From NCBI GenBank assembly GCA_029232285.1, contig JAOXFI010000020.1, positions 1 through 64,000 of the forward strand: a stretch of 64,000 bases of DNA, read 5' to 3'. The DNA comes from Agmasoma carcini (nom. nud.) (taxonomy: Eukaryota; Microsporidia; Thelohaniidae). The position numbers and the translations under genes were made by a program. Below, in pieces: positions 1-10,797 of this stretch (the first letter of the stretch is position 1; each line of letters opens with the position of its first letter). Under the pieces are notes generated by a model that saw nothing but the letters and a program-made list of their open reading frames with translations, was not told where the DNA came from and made no database searches.

Positions 1-117
1 GTTGATAATGTTGATAATGTTGATAATGTTGATAATGTTGATAATGTTGATAATGTTGATAATGTTGATAATGTTGATAATGTTGAAAATATTGATAATG
101 TTGATAATGTTGATGGT
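1..117 (+). repeat. 9-bp coding minisatellite (GTTGATAAT)n
   Basis: Thirteen consecutive 9-bp units, the first nine identical, the last four with single changes. The array runs into the window's left edge, so its full length is unknown. Confidence 0.95.
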
Positions 118-489
118 ATTTCAAGTCAAGATAAGACAACACTTGATTATGATTCATTAAATAATCCACCTCAAGCAATGATAACTCCTGATACTTACGT
201 TGCTGATAGTTCAAACAATGCCTCTGTTGATAAAGAGTCTTCACCCTTAGTTACTGATAATATGAGATCAACCGTTAATGGTAATGCCATATCTTCAGCT
301 GGTAACTATTCAAAATCAAAAGAAGAATTATTTTCATCTTTTAATGATTCATCTGATTGTAACATGTTTGATGTTAAACGTGATGATGTAGACGAGAATA
401 ATAATGAATCTGTAAAATCTTTAAAAGAATTGTTTTCTGAAGATTCAAGCTTGTTAAATAATGATTTTAAGCCACAAGAAAAGAAATAA
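1..489 (+). CDS. C-terminal part of a Val-Asp-Asn repeat protein (5' end outside window)
   Basis: The reading frame is open from the first base to the TAA at 487-489, so this is the 3' end (162 codons) of a longer gene. The first ATG in the window, at 178, is internal. Codons 1-39 are thirteen 9-bp units encoding Val-Asp-Asn, nearly all identical; the last few degenerate to V-E-N, I-D-N and V-D-G. The rest is Ser/Asn/Asp/Lys-rich, acidic and probably disordered, ending in Lys-Lys. No recognisable domain is seen. Perfect DNA-level repeats suggest recent slippage and probable length polymorphism between strains. A surface or secreted low-complexity protein is possible, but the N-terminus that would show a signal peptide is missing. 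Confidence 0.7.
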   Translation, partial: VDNVDNVDNVDNVDNVDNVDNVDNVDNVENIDNVDNVDGISSQDKTTLDYDSLNNPPQAMITPDTYVADSSNNASVDKESSPLVTDNMRSTVNGNAISSAGNYSKSKEELFSSFNDSSDCNMFDVKRDDVDENNNESVKSLKELFSEDSSLLNNDFKPQEKK

Positions 490-1179
490 AATGATTTGTT
501 TTAAAAATATTTACAAAAGAGGATTTTATATACATTTTAGCTCAGCAAAGAGAGCTAGTCTAGATTTAGAGTTTGACTTAACTTATTAAAATATAAGAAA
601 TATCTTAAGTTCAATGTTACAATACGTTTTCCAAACTTTATAGTATAAAAATAGTGTATGGTGACATATTTTAGAGTGGGTGTATGTTTTATCAGAAAGG
701 AAATCGATAATTTATGGAGAGCGATCATAAGTTAGAGTGGTGTATGTTTTATCAAATTTTTATCAAATCGTAAATCGAAACAGCACCCTTTAAATGTAAT
801 AGAATTTTTGATGCTATCCAAAAAAAATATTGAATAGGTTATTATGTGCTATAACTGACTAATGACCAATAGTATTACGGCTTAAATAATTATTTTTGAG
901 TACTCAAATCATAAAGCTTAACAGAGTGCAACGGACAACGCTTGTTGTGAATCTTTACTCATATTTATCAAGATAAACCAACAAAATAAAATATATTATA
1001 TAAGTTTGTATTATATATACAGGAGTGAAGCCAATTTGTTTTTTCCCTCAGTGAAAATGTTGAAACAAAGAGCAATTAGAATATAAGGATTAGAGTTATC
1101 AATAGCTGAAGGGTATTAATAAAGCATTTTACTTTTGAAAATGGTAGCTATCAATAAATAACATTTCTTTTATATGGTA
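490..1179. other. Gene-free AT-rich stretch
   Basis: No coding frame is supported. An imperfect direct repeat of about 30 bp (unit TAGAGTGG-TGTATGTTTTATCA) lies at about 673-700 and 733-760. Nothing else recognised. Confidence 0.5.
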
Positions 1180-1980
1180 AAGAATGTTACTTCAAAATCT
1201 CAAAAAAATATAAGCTGATCTGACCGGTGTATAGAACGCTAAATCTAGTTAAAACCCCATCCTGTGGTTAGTATCTTTAATAATAATGGTTTTAATTCAA
1301 TATGCTCGTTTGTGACCATAGATATAAAGTAGTATCAATTGGAAAGCTTTCCTCTTATTTTCTATGAAGAATCTTAAAATATCAGTTGGCCTAGAAAAAC
1401 CAAAACATTAAGTAAAAAATTAACAATAATAGATAAAATAGAAGTGGAAGGCACGTATAGCAGGGATAGTGATCATATACTTATCGTGCTATTAATATTT
1501 TAAGGATATCATGCTATATTTTAACTGGGCTTAGTGCTATTGCACACACCAACCAGCTTATATCTTCAAGAAATGATCCTTCCCTACCAATGAAGAAAAG
1601 GTGTATGTCTTCAACTGCAAACAAGTTTTCTAAAGTTAATATGGTTATTCGTCCCATGTTCTTATTTCAACTCTATATCATGTGTAGTTCTGGGCTCTTT
1701 AAAGAACGGCAGGTATCACTATATAAGATAATTTTATATGGATGACATTTCGCTTTTGTTATTATTTTGATTAAAACTCAATGAGTTTATGATTGTTATT
1801 GATTTGTTTCAATTTTTAGAGTTTTTACATGTTTTATTAATTATTCTCCTATTGTAAGTAAATTTTAATTAGCTTTGATCACCTCATAGGAAACATGAGA
1901 AAATGGTAAGGTATCATATCGCTATATTTCTGTATTAGTATATTGGACAAGATAAATACATTTATTATTACCGTTTATTC
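1180..1980 (+). mobile_element. Degenerate plus-strand copy of the 510-bp SINE-like family, probably interrupted
   Basis: About 1180-1275 resembles the middle of the family (AAGCTG..., ...CACTAAGCCCAGCT-like). About 1735-1980 resembles its 3' half, including GTTTTTAC, a decayed AAGTTTATTGATAACTAAAATTCC-like segment, and the end TATTGGACAA...TTATTATTA. The opposite-strand copy at 1276-1735 lies between the two halves, so this may be a nested insertion. Divergence is high. Confidence 0.35.
1276..1735 (-). mobile_element. SINE-like family, minus-strand copy
   Basis: Read on the plus strand it follows the minus-oriented copy at 60938-61440: TTTAATAATAA, ATATGCTCG, GTAGTATCAATTGGAAAG, then GGGCTTAGTGCTATTGCACA, CCAACCAGCTTATATCTTC and the TTCTGG...CTC end. 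It is more diverged than the 61-kb copy. No clear target-site duplication remains. Confidence 0.6.
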
Positions 1981-2800
1981 GTCGGAACAACCAAGTTGAC
2001 AAAAAGTCAGATAAACATTAGAAAGCATTCATGCTGAGATTCGTAACTCATAAAGGTAAGATCATTATATTCTAAATTAGCTTAAGCGTTAAGAATCAAG
2101 AGTTAAAATAATGAAAATTTATTTTAAAAAACTTATTTATTTTAATATTAAAATTCTTATCAATATCAGCAACTTTATTTTAAATTGATATTTTAATTTA
2201 AAGGTTTTAGAACCAATAAAATATATTTTATTAAGTTATAAATAATATTTAATAATTTGTATGTTTTCTTATATAATTTATCAATGAATAATCACAATAT
2301 GAAAACCATTACACAAATAATAATATAAGTAGATAGTTATAGATCTTTTAAAACTAAATATAATATTGTTCTGGTCATAGAACAAGCCTCTATTCAATTA
2401 TTTGTAAACATATTGAGAGTAATTTATGTATATTTGATATTATTCACTATTTTATCAAAAATTCAAGACTTTTTGTAATTAAATATTCACAACAAACATT
2501 CCTCTTAGATCAAATTCATTAATATTGTAAAATATTTGATTTATTCAATAACAAATATATTTATTCACCATAAGTGGTTGTAAGATCGATTTTCTAAACA
2601 TTTTGACACACTCTCTATTTGATAATTAAAATTTGATATTTTTAATTGGACTATGATTTTAATTAATTAACTTATTGGATTGATTATATAATCATTCAAT
2701 AAACATATTGAAATACATCCTTTGTATCCTCATATAAGCATCCTCCTTTAATTTCATTCTTCTTATCACCCTTTATATTCTAGAAAAAAAAATTTATTTA
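1981..2800. other. Gene-free AT-rich stretch upstream of the 2822 gene
   Basis: Very AT-rich with long A and T runs. No coding frame, repeat family or RNA gene recognised. Confidence 0.5.
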
Positions 2801-2821
2801 AAAAAATTTTATTTTCCCCCC
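2801..2821 (+). promoter_or_regulatory. AAAAAATTTT plus six-C motif directly before ATG
   Basis: The ATG at 2822 is preceded by AAAAAATTTT (2801-2810), ATTTT and a run of six C (2816-2821). Microsporidian genes are known to carry CCC-like and AAATTT-like signals just upstream of the start. The same arrangement occurs here before actin, the Sec7 gene and the 43497 gene. Confidence 0.6.
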
Positions 2822-4063
2822 ATGGCAAAAATTTCAAATGGAACAATAATTAAATATAGCTTTTATTTATTAATTGGTGCTATAACAATTAAATACATGA
2901 TTAGCTTTATGGTAACAGTCTTTATGTTGAATGCTAAGTACGCTTCTTCAGTTTATTATACTACAAGATCTAAGTATGTCGACTCAGAAATGAGCAAAAC
3001 TATTTACAATCTTATGTTGGATATGGATACACCTCAATACAAAGAGTCTATCGACTTCGTCAACTATGCTCAAGGAGAAGGTACAAATAAAGACAAAAAA
3101 AATCTTAAAAATCAAATAAAGATATCTGAAGCCCCTAAAATCCTTTCCTTACCCATTCCTGATTCTTTCGTTCTAGGAAATAAAAACTCTTGTATGGTTT
3201 TTGTGAATAACGAAGAGGTTTTAGATTTAGAAAAGAAATATTTTGATATGAGATTTGAATCCTTAATTAATGGTTTTAAACTAAATATGGATGAAGATAC
3301 AAATATCAAGGACCTTCAAGACATATTTTATTATAATACAGTTAAGTTAGAGGCCAAGGATAAGAAAGTTGATGAAGGTACAAAAATTAGCTACAAATTA
3401 CTTAAAAATATTAAAAACAATGAAGATGGTTATAAAATATCAGTGAATAAGGATTTCAACGGTGTAACTATTGGTGATTCTATTCATGAAGATATCTTAA
3501 ATATTGCCAAGTCTTATGGCTTTTCTGGTGATTTATCTAAGGAAGCAATTGAAAAGGCTATTTATAACTCTTTTAGAGGTAAAAATAATTATTTGGAATT
3601 ACATTTGATGAATCGTCTACATATGCTTATAGTCGTGGACTTATTATCTTTAAAACATAATGAATTTAAAGCTTCATATGAGAATATTGAAATGTGTTCA
3701 AAGGATGCTGCAGACAAAAAACAAATCTTGAAAGATGCTACTGATGCTAACCGTAAAGAAGCTGAGAATGATTTCAACCTTGCATATGACAAGCTAAAGA
3801 AAACATCTCTTAAGTATTATTCATCAACTATTTATGGTTTTGGAAATCAAATCAGTAAATTGATTGCTAGTAACATTTTCAACGATGATGGAGAAAAGTT
3901 TGAAGTCTTCTTAGAAAATTCCAAAAAGGGATTCTTCTTTAGAACATTTGGTCTTGATACTTTATCAGAAGATCCAGTGAAGGATTCTAGTGTTTATGAT
4001 ACTATTTTAACTAACAGAATGAATAATTTGGTTAACGCACAACCAGCTTCTGGTCAAGCCTAA
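2822..4063 (+). CDS. N-terminally membrane-anchored hypothetical protein, 413 aa
   Basis: Not recognised as a known family. Residues about 12-36 form one strongly hydrophobic helix after a short Lys-containing N-terminus, which fits a signal anchor with the bulk of the protein lumenal or extracellular. The next 370 residues are hydrophilic and mixed alpha/beta in character. A Lys/Asp/Ala-rich segment around residues 280-325 has coiled-coil character, including repeated D-A-x and K-K stretches. The C-terminus ends Ala-Ser-Gly-Gln-Ala without a second membrane segment. The start is supported by the six-C motif abutting the ATG. It is flanked on both sides by more than 900 bp of non-coding DNA. 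A real gene is very likely; function unknown. Confidence 0.85.
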   Translation: MAKISNGTIIKYSFYLLIGAITIKYMISFMVTVFMLNAKYASSVYYTTRSKYVDSEMSKTIYNLMLDMDTPQYKESIDFVNYAQGEGTNKDKKNLKNQIKISEAPKILSLPIPDSFVLGNKNSCMVFVNNEEVLDLEKKYFDMRFESLINGFKLNMDEDTNIKDLQDIFYYNTVKLEAKDKKVDEGTKISYKLLKNIKNNEDGYKISVNKDFNGVTIGDSIHEDILNIAKSYGFSGDLSKEAIEKAIYNSFRGKNNYLELHLMNRLHMLIVVDLLSLKHNEFKASYENIEMCSKDAADKKQILKDATDANRKEAENDFNLAYDKLKKTSLKYYSSTIYGFGNQISKLIASNIFNDDGEKFEVFLENSKKGFFFRTFGLDTLSEDPVKDSSVYDTILTNRMNNLVNAQPASGQA

Positions 4064-4595
4064 ACAAAAAAATAAAAATTTTTAAATTATTTTGTTTATA
4101 TTAGATTCATGTTCGAAATGTTTAAATTTTGTAATTGTATTCGCTTATGATGGTGTTCTTAGCCAGATTTTAATTATTATTTGGTTAGAAGTTTGTAATC
4201 AGTGATTGGACGAGTATTCGGTATCGGTACTCATACTCGTTTAGGAAAAATCAAGATTTTATCTTATATTTGTAACCGAATATTTTATTTGGACAAAAAT
4301 ATATTTATATTTTAATTTTGCACAATATGAAGCTTATAACATGTTTAAAATAAGCTATAACCATATATGTTGAATGAAAACGTGATTATACTATATTATC
4401 AATAAACTATATACTATAAAAAGTGTTAAGGTTTAATTTGTAAAATGGGTTATGTTTGGGTTTTGGGTAGAATAAATTGTTTATTTATTTTTTGTTTGGT
4501 TTTTTAGAAACCATTACAATGATTGAAAAATCGTGCAATTTAACTGCAAATATTATATCGTTTAAAATATTTACTGTTTCTAATTTCAAAAATCA
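4064..4595. other. Gene-free stretch after the 2822 gene
   Basis: AT-rich DNA with no supported gene. A short open frame at 4477-4671 runs into a dispersed repeat and is not believed. Confidence 0.45.
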
Positions 4596-4870
4596 ATGTA
4601 TAGCACCAAGATTTACTGCTCCTGGGGTTGTAGGATTGTCGGTTTTGTACACGTGTGTTTTTTTCAAGTAGAATAATAAATCATTGTTAGAGGATGGGCC
4701 AGTTTCTGGATGGAAACATTTATTGATTGTGTCCTTTGTTCTATAATTTTACAAGTATTCAAGAAGCGAGCATGAATGTATGGTCGGTGTGAAGCATCAA
4801 GATTTGCTTATTGCCTTTCCCACTTCGAAATTTCGGTTTAGTTTAAAAGTAATCTTTTTTTTCAAGAAGC
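4596..4870 (+). repeat. Dispersed repeat, second family (copy 1)
   Basis: The core at 4601-4670 (GCACCAAGATTTACTG, GTTGTAGGATTGTCGGTTTT, then ACACGTGTG...TTCAAG) matches 62899-62970 with scattered substitutions. The phrase GTATGGTCGGTGTGAAGCA is present at about 4778, and the same phrase opens the core of the second copy. No coding potential seen; class unknown. Confidence 0.6.
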
Positions 4871-5052
4871 AAGCAATCACAGTTGCAAAACCTCAAATAA
4901 CCAATGCAATGAGAGTGTATAGTCAATTTATATCACTTATATTTACTATAAGTTGTTGAATTGGTATGTCTTACATTTTTACGATCAAGTAACAATAATT
5001 TTAATTAAAATATTTTTACATTTATTTAAAAAAATTAAAAAAATTTTCAAGG

Positions 5053-5259
5053 ATGAATTTGAAGTCAAAATACAACAATCTTACTCTTAAAAAAGTTCCA
5101 TTCGTTTTTGCAAAAGTTACTACTCGCAAGGAAGTTGAAGATCAGTTCTTAAGTGGAAGTGATAATAAATTGGTGTTTAAACTTAAGAATAGAGACATTT
5201 TTGCTAATAATAAGAAAAGAGCAAGCGGTTTATTTTTAGGAAATATTGAAAATGAATAA
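5053..5259 (+). CDS. Small basic hypothetical protein, 68 aa
   Basis: A short frame with plausible codon use, preceded by an AAAAAAATTTTC element within 12 bp of the ATG, as at other starts in this window. The product is basic, soluble and has no signal peptide or membrane segment; the C-terminal half contains a KNRDIF stretch followed by NNKKR and GLFLGN. No family is recognised. It stands alone: the nearest neighbour upstream is about 1 kb away. It may be a genuine conserved small protein. The chance-frame alternative cannot be excluded at this length. Confidence 0.55.
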   Translation: MNLKSKYNNLTLKKVPFVFAKVTTRKEVEDQFLSGSDNKLVFKLKNRDIFANNKKRASGLFLGNIENE

Positions 5260-5508
5260 CTATAAAAATATTTTTATTTGTTATTATTCAGTAATGATAA
5301 AAATTTATTTAAGATTTTAATCAATTCTGAATAATTCAATTTATTTTAATTTTTTTGAGTGTATTTTATATGTTGTTAAATATATGTCAAGGGAAGAAGA
5401 ATAATTGTGGATGGTATAGATTTGTTAATAAGTTGTAATTTGGAGTAAGGTTAAATATATTTATTATAATGAAGATAAGCTAAGCCTTATTGAAATTGAA
5501 ACGTATTT

Positions 5509-5669
5509 GTTGTAGTCTTGTGTTTGATGGAGATCTGTATTATATCATAAATATTATGATTAATATATTTTAATCATTTAAAATATCTTAGACAGGTTTG
5601 AAACTATTTAAGAAGTTTAACCCTTACAGACAATTAGGATAAATAAACACTTTGAACCTACTTACAACA
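5509..5669 (+). repeat. Dispersed repeat, third family, inverted relative to 42348-42509
   Basis: About 160 bp match the reverse complement of 42348-42509 with only about ten differences by eye. The shared part includes AAAATATCTTAGACAGGTTT, GAAACTATTTAAGAAGTTTA, ACCCTTACAGACAATTAGGA and AACACTTTGAACCTACTTAC. It is far better preserved than the other repeats, so it is a recent copy event or is under constraint. No coding frame. Confidence 0.8.
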
Positions 5670-6490
5670 GTATTATTGTAAGCAGTCTCAATAGAGATAC
5701 CATCTAGATCTTGATCAGCAAAATAGAATTAAAAATAATTCTTTATTTTTCAAATATTTCACCCATCAATGTTATTCAAGTCTAAAAATTACAACAAAGA
5801 TGCTTAGAAACCAATAATTATCAAGTTTAATTAAGTCTATTTATGTTATCAACCTCATAGGGCTTCCCATACCTGCAGATTGCAACATTATCTAAAAATT
5901 TGATTAGAGGCAGTGCACAACGTGGAGTAAACACGATAAAAAACCTTCCAAATATCTCATAAACAAAATAATTATTTATAATAAATTGAATGAGACTTAT
6001 ACGATTACAAAAATATAAAAAATCATCAATAAAATGAGTTTAATGATGTAAAATATACATATTTGAATATAAAACAAGTGATACAATAGAAGAGACTGAT
6101 TTTTTTAACAAAAAGTCACATATTAAGGAGATCCAAATCTTTTATATAAATATATACACAACAATTAGAAATTCAAATTCTTTATATTTCTACAGTTCAA
6201 TTCTAGACAATCAGAATACGAAAAATAACAAAATAAAAATTTTTAGAACAAGTTTGTAAGCAGGAGGTCTGAAAAATGAATATGTACAATTTCAATTGAT
6301 TAATGACCTTAAAAATTAACAAAGCTCATACTGGTTTGACTTAGGTGTACTGATGAATGTTAATAATTTATATAGATATGATTATGTTTGATTGTAATAT
6401 AATTAAGATGTATTGTGAAATTTTTTTTGTTAAATTCGGTTTTTGTCTAGCTAAATAAAAATTACCCAAATCAGAAGGAGCGAAGAACCT
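5670..6490. other. Gene-free stretch
   Basis: AT-rich, with no supported gene or recognised repeat. It ends at a decayed transposon. Confidence 0.5.
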
Positions 6491-6494
6491 AAGA

Positions 6495-7320
6495 TTATTA
6501 ATTCTTTTTCAAAATAACATTTAATGATGCTGTCTTTTGCCATCATTTCCGCTAGAAAAACTTCTATTCTAGTATTTTCTAAACCCTTTCTTGCTTTTAT
6601 ACGTGTCTTGATTTTTCCCCAGTATGACTCAATATTTTGAGTATGAATGGAGTTTAAAGGATCAACAAAGTTAACATTATGATTAACCGTGCGATGATCA
6701 AGCCAAGCCGAGAGTATATTCTAGAATATGATCGTTATTCATCAGAATGGATCACTGTATCCTCTCTACAAACACGTTTGATAATAGGTAATAAACACAG
6801 CACACTTCTATCAGTAACATGTTCTATGTATACTTTGGAAGGTATTGATGAGGTATTAGTGATATTGAACACCCATAGATCATTATTCTGATACCCACAC
6901 TTATGATTTTTTCTTTTGTGCTTGAATTAACTTTCATCAATCTGACAAACAACACCTGTTTCTCCCAATACCATCGGATGTGTATCAAAACAATCCATAC
7001 GCCCTAAATTTAATTATCGTTTTCTTAGATAATTTCGTTAAATTGACAACTATTGTATTATTTAACCTAAATTTTATTATTTTTACGAATTGACGTTTTT
7101 TAATAATTGGCGCGGGGTTTATTAAAACATCTAAAAGTCTTCTTATCTATGTTTCTTGTATAATTTGATATTGTACACATGACACGACAGATTGGGCATA
7201 AATAGTTTCCCTTTAATACCCCAAATCTTGTAGAAATATAATTAATTCATCGTTACTATTTAACAATGGCTCAATATTTCTAAAAAGATAATTAAGTGGC
7301 ATTGTATTAAAAAAGGTTTT
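6495..7320 (-). mobile_element. Decayed Merlin (IS1595/ISXO2-like) transposase, copy 1
   Basis: Reverse-strand translation across several frameshifts and stops gives, in order: a zinc-ribbon-like CPIC...C...FRC near 7215-7120; an IDES first-aspartate motif near 6940 with HK-rich residues after it; and near 6680-6600 a NFVDP...HTQNIESYWGKIK block. These are hallmarks of the Merlin/IS1595 DDE transposase. No intact frame remains, so this is a pseudogene. The open frame on the opposite strand at 6679-6891 is its antisense shadow. Confidence 0.7.
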
Positions 7321-7929
7321 TGAAAATTAGACCGGCTCAGATACATAAGGTTATATGATACAGTGGGGTATGGTATATCAGGTTTTAATAAATATCGTAC
7401 ATAAATGAGATTGATTTTATTAGATTTATTTAAGTCTCTCTGGTGACTCTATGACATTCCGTGGACTACCATAAGAGTAGTGTGGATTCTGTATTTTTAT
7501 AGTCGGGATTTAAACACCAGGTTTATCAATAATACTAAATGTGGCATCATAACATCTTAATGCAGAATATAAAGGAATTAAACAAATTAAATCTATGAAT
7601 TTTTGGCTTGATTGTATTATACGTGGTAAGAAGTAAAAAAGTTTTTCAAAAAATACAAAATTGATTGAAATTTTTAACTATAAATATATATTAAATCTCG
7701 AAAATTATTAATTCTGGATCGTTATCTATTAAAACCATTAAAAAAATCATCAAATATCTAAAAATTGAGAAAAATATGAAAATTCCGAACCAAAACATGC
7801 AATTCTAAGGTTTTTTCGTATATATAAACCCAAAAAAACATTTTTTCATTATTCATGTAATTAAAATAATAATTTTATTATATAAAAATACCGTAAGTAA
7901 TAATTCATAGAAAGTAGCGTCATTTATTT
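7321..7929. other. Gene-free stretch between two transposon relics
   Basis: No supported gene or repeat family match found. Confidence 0.45.
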
Positions 7930-8760
7930 TTCTGAATATGAATTCGTTTTCATGCCTCTTTCTACAGTTCTTCGTAAACATTCACTTTTAAATATACTTC
8001 AAGGGTTCAATTGTTCGGGTATAGACTTCTCTTATATCAACCGAAACAAAATTTAATAAATTAATAGTTTAATTATGATTATATTATCTTCATTTTGAAA
8101 CAATTTTATATAAGCTGACCAATAATCATTATTCATTATATCATCATTTAACACTTAATTATAATATTGTTGAACCCATGGCGTTTCTATCTCCTTCTTA
8201 AAACAATTACTACTATTTCTTTAAACCATAATTAATATTCAATTTTGTTTTTCTCACTTGTATTTGCTAAAAGTGTTTCATCGATCTCTATCGTTTTAGA
8301 TGTACCAAGTAAATCCGAAAGCATTTCTAAACGATTCTTTATTGCTAAATTTGTAATTTCTATAACATTAAAAACCGCCTTATACGACTGACCTGATTAG
8401 GTCTATAGTAAACATTATTACATAATTAATTTTATTCTTCTTTTGCTTTTCTCTTATTCATCATAGCTATAGATTAAAAATAATACATTTTTTATCTTTT
8501 AAATATCTGTATTATGATAATTTCAATTAATATCCGAAATATTATACATTCAACATAGTTATTGATAAAAATATTAAAATTCCTAAATTTCGATCATGTA
8601 TTTTTAAAAGTTTTTGACTTCCTAATACCATCGGTATTTATACTTAAAGTGTTTTCACAACCAGCACATTTTTTATTTTTCATCAAGTATACTCATATTT
8701 GTTCCGGTGTATTACTGCTTAAATAATCTCATAATTTTTATATAGAAAATCATCTAAACA
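7930..8760 (-). mobile_element. Decayed Merlin-like transposase, copy 2
   Basis: The reverse strand shows a CAGCENT zinc-ribbon half near 8670, IEIDET near 8290 (first acidic residue of the DDE core), DYWSAY near 8120, and NFVSVD...VYTRTIEPL near 8040-8000. The order and spacing follow Merlin transposases. Stops and frameshifts interrupt it throughout, and it differs strongly from copy 1, so these are independent old insertions. Confidence 0.65.
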
Positions 8761-9480
8761 ATTTTCTTATATTGTATAATCTTTTTTGCCCATGTAATAC
8801 AATAAATATTTGTTTAAAACCTTATAAATTAACTTTTAAATGGTTTTAAAATTTTATTATAGTTATTATTTAACAATTTGGTCACCCTTTTTATAAAATT
8901 CTTGTTATAAATCACTAAATAATTATAATTGATTTAAAATCATCTCGATTTAAATATTTGGTATACTGTATTAATACCTTTTCCTGATCAATTTTTAAAT
9001 TTGTACAAAATTATATAAATATACATAATTTTTATTTCTCACGTGTACTCGAATTACTATCTTGATATTATTAGGTAACAAAGACCATTTAATATAATGT
9101 TAAATCAAAATTGGTGCGCTAAGAAGGGGGTTTCATCGTTCCAACTGCGACTTATATTTCAGTTTTAGGCGCCTAACTATCAATTGCACAATTTTTCGAT
9201 GATTTTAATATATCTTCAAGTAAAATAATAAAAATCATTAATCTAACTGGTGTTTCAAAAAAATATTAAAATTTATACAAGGTTAAATAAATTATGTGTA
9301 AGTTCCTGATAGAATTTCTCAGATATTAAGTTAAGATAGAATAATATGCTAGGTTGATGAAAGTCAATTCAAACATAGGGTAAAATATAACAGAAAAAGA
9401 GAACTAGGAAATGATATCTAGATACATAATCTAGACTAGCGAGGATTTACCTAGAATATGTACGCGACCGCACTGTTAAT
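8761..9480. other. Gene-free stretch
   Basis: AT-rich. It may include the unrecognisable 5' half of the transposon relic that becomes visible from about 9490. Confidence 0.4.
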
Positions 9481-9484
9481 ACAT

Positions 9485-9865
9485 TTTTCTTATAATAGAA
9501 TAGTTTGTGATCGGGTACAATAATTTATTCCGATAGTGGAGTTCCTATTTTCATATGAGTGAAAACTTGGGGTTTGGTTTATGAAACAGTAAATCATTCC
9601 CTCCACTTTGTTCATACTCAAAACTTTGAATCTTATTGGGCGAAGACGAAATAAAGAATTGAAGAGGAAAAGAGATGTTATCTTGTGAATTTATTAAGCG
9701 AAATCGTGTTATACCAGAGCATTGTGAAAATGTATGGTGGCGTCTAGCCGGTGTTGTTGACCTAATAGGGTGTTAGGATGGATGTATTTTTGTATACTTG
9801 TATGCTTTTTGTCAGACGTTTTGCCTAACATCTTATCTCAACCTAGAATAAATACCATTTTTTTA
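9485..9865 (+). mobile_element. Decayed Merlin-like transposase, copy 3 (C-terminal part)
   Basis: Plus-strand translation across frameshifts gives a WSSY-like segment near 9530, then VNHS, HFV, HTQNFESYWAKTK near 9590-9650, and EFIKRNRVIPEHCENVWW near 9690-9740. These fit the C-terminal half of the transposase. Bases 9798-9857 match the reverse complement of 25261-25320 at 59 of 60 positions, so that 60-mer may be the 3' end of the element. Confidence 0.6.
9798..9857 (+). repeat. 60-bp repeat shared with 25261-25320 (inverted)
   Basis: TGCTTTTTGTCAGACGTTTT, GCCT, then ATCTTATCTCAACCTAGAAT and AAATACC are shared with one mismatch in 60. It lies directly after a Merlin-like relic here but stands without one at 25.3 kb. 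Confidence 0.8.
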
Positions 9866-10536
9866 TCAAGCGAAATCGTGTACAAAGATAATATTTTAAG
9901 AAGAGGTTTTGATCTAGTTAAAATTATTTTTTTCTTCGGTAAAACATTAGACTATATCCCTTTTTCTTTGAAATGTTATATTATCAACTTATATATTGTC
10001 TTGTTTATGGATAGACCCGTTTAAAGGCAGAATGTAATTTTTTGTTATAAGATATGTGAATTTAAAGTTCATAATCAACACTCTATTATCTAATACTATA
10101 TTTGATATGAAAACATCTGTACATTAAATATCTTCACTCAAATTTTATACTTTTGTTTACATATCCTTCTATGAGTCCATCATTTTAGCTTCTCCGTAAT
10201 ATTCTATTTCTATTAATCTTGTTCAGCTTAAAATTTCTACCTTAAACGAGTTAATTCGCGTGATTTGGGCAATTTATATTTGTTAGCAACAGCCTCTAAT
10301 AAAATGTTCATGTTATACAAAATTATCAACTTGCTTATTAGGGTTGCATCAATAAACAGTTTGTTTAACATTTAAAATAAAGGAAAATATTTTTGTAAAA
10401 TAATATCAATGAAGATGGCTCGTATCCGTTTTAAGGGGCCTTGAAAAATATAATAAAATTATATTTAAGTTTGGTCAGTTTGAAGTATATTCTTTATACA
10501 AAAATTTAAAACCCATTTTATTATTTTTAGAAAATT
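9866..10536. other. Gene-free stretch
   Basis: No supported gene. The frame at 9770-10024 overlaps the transposon end and is not believed. Confidence 0.45.
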
Positions 10537-10797
10537 ATGGTAATAACAATACAAGAGAATAACATTATAAATCCATCATTGGTGTTATCTTTTGATGAAA
10601 TATTGAATTATAAAATACATAAAGATCTTTTATATTCAAGATTAGGTAATACTGGAGAAAAGATTGAATTTTGGTTCAATTTAGATAATTTAAAAGTGTG
10701 CGAAACATTCATCGTCCTAATTAATGACAGCAATAATGCTGAAAAATGTGTTTGGAGGTGCAGGAAATATCATAAAAAGGCAAATTTAAAAAATTAA
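10537..10797 (+). CDS. 86-aa protein resembling the C-terminal domain of the 51-60 kb secreted family
   Basis: Short soluble protein without a signal peptide. Residues about 46-80 can be aligned by eye with the C-terminal domains of the proteins at 51389, 55804 and 59007. The shared pattern is N-L-[SD]-x-[VL]-K followed after four residues by F-[IV]-[VL]-[LI]-I and an Asp, then a Cys and a basic R-K-x-x-K end. This suggests a stand-alone version or a truncated remnant of that domain. An ACCCAT element lies about 27 bp upstream of the ATG. Function unknown. Since it lacks a secretion signal it could be a domain left over from a larger paralogue. A profile comparison of the four proteins would decide. 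Confidence 0.55.
   Translation: MVITIQENNIINPSLVLSFDEILNYKIHKDLLYSRLGNTGEKIEFWFNLDNLKVCETFIVLINDSNNAEKCVWRCRKYHKKANLKN

Noticed and set aside
6679..6891. 70-codon plus-strand frame
   Set aside because: It lies antisense to the Merlin relic, whose conserved blocks read on the minus strand.
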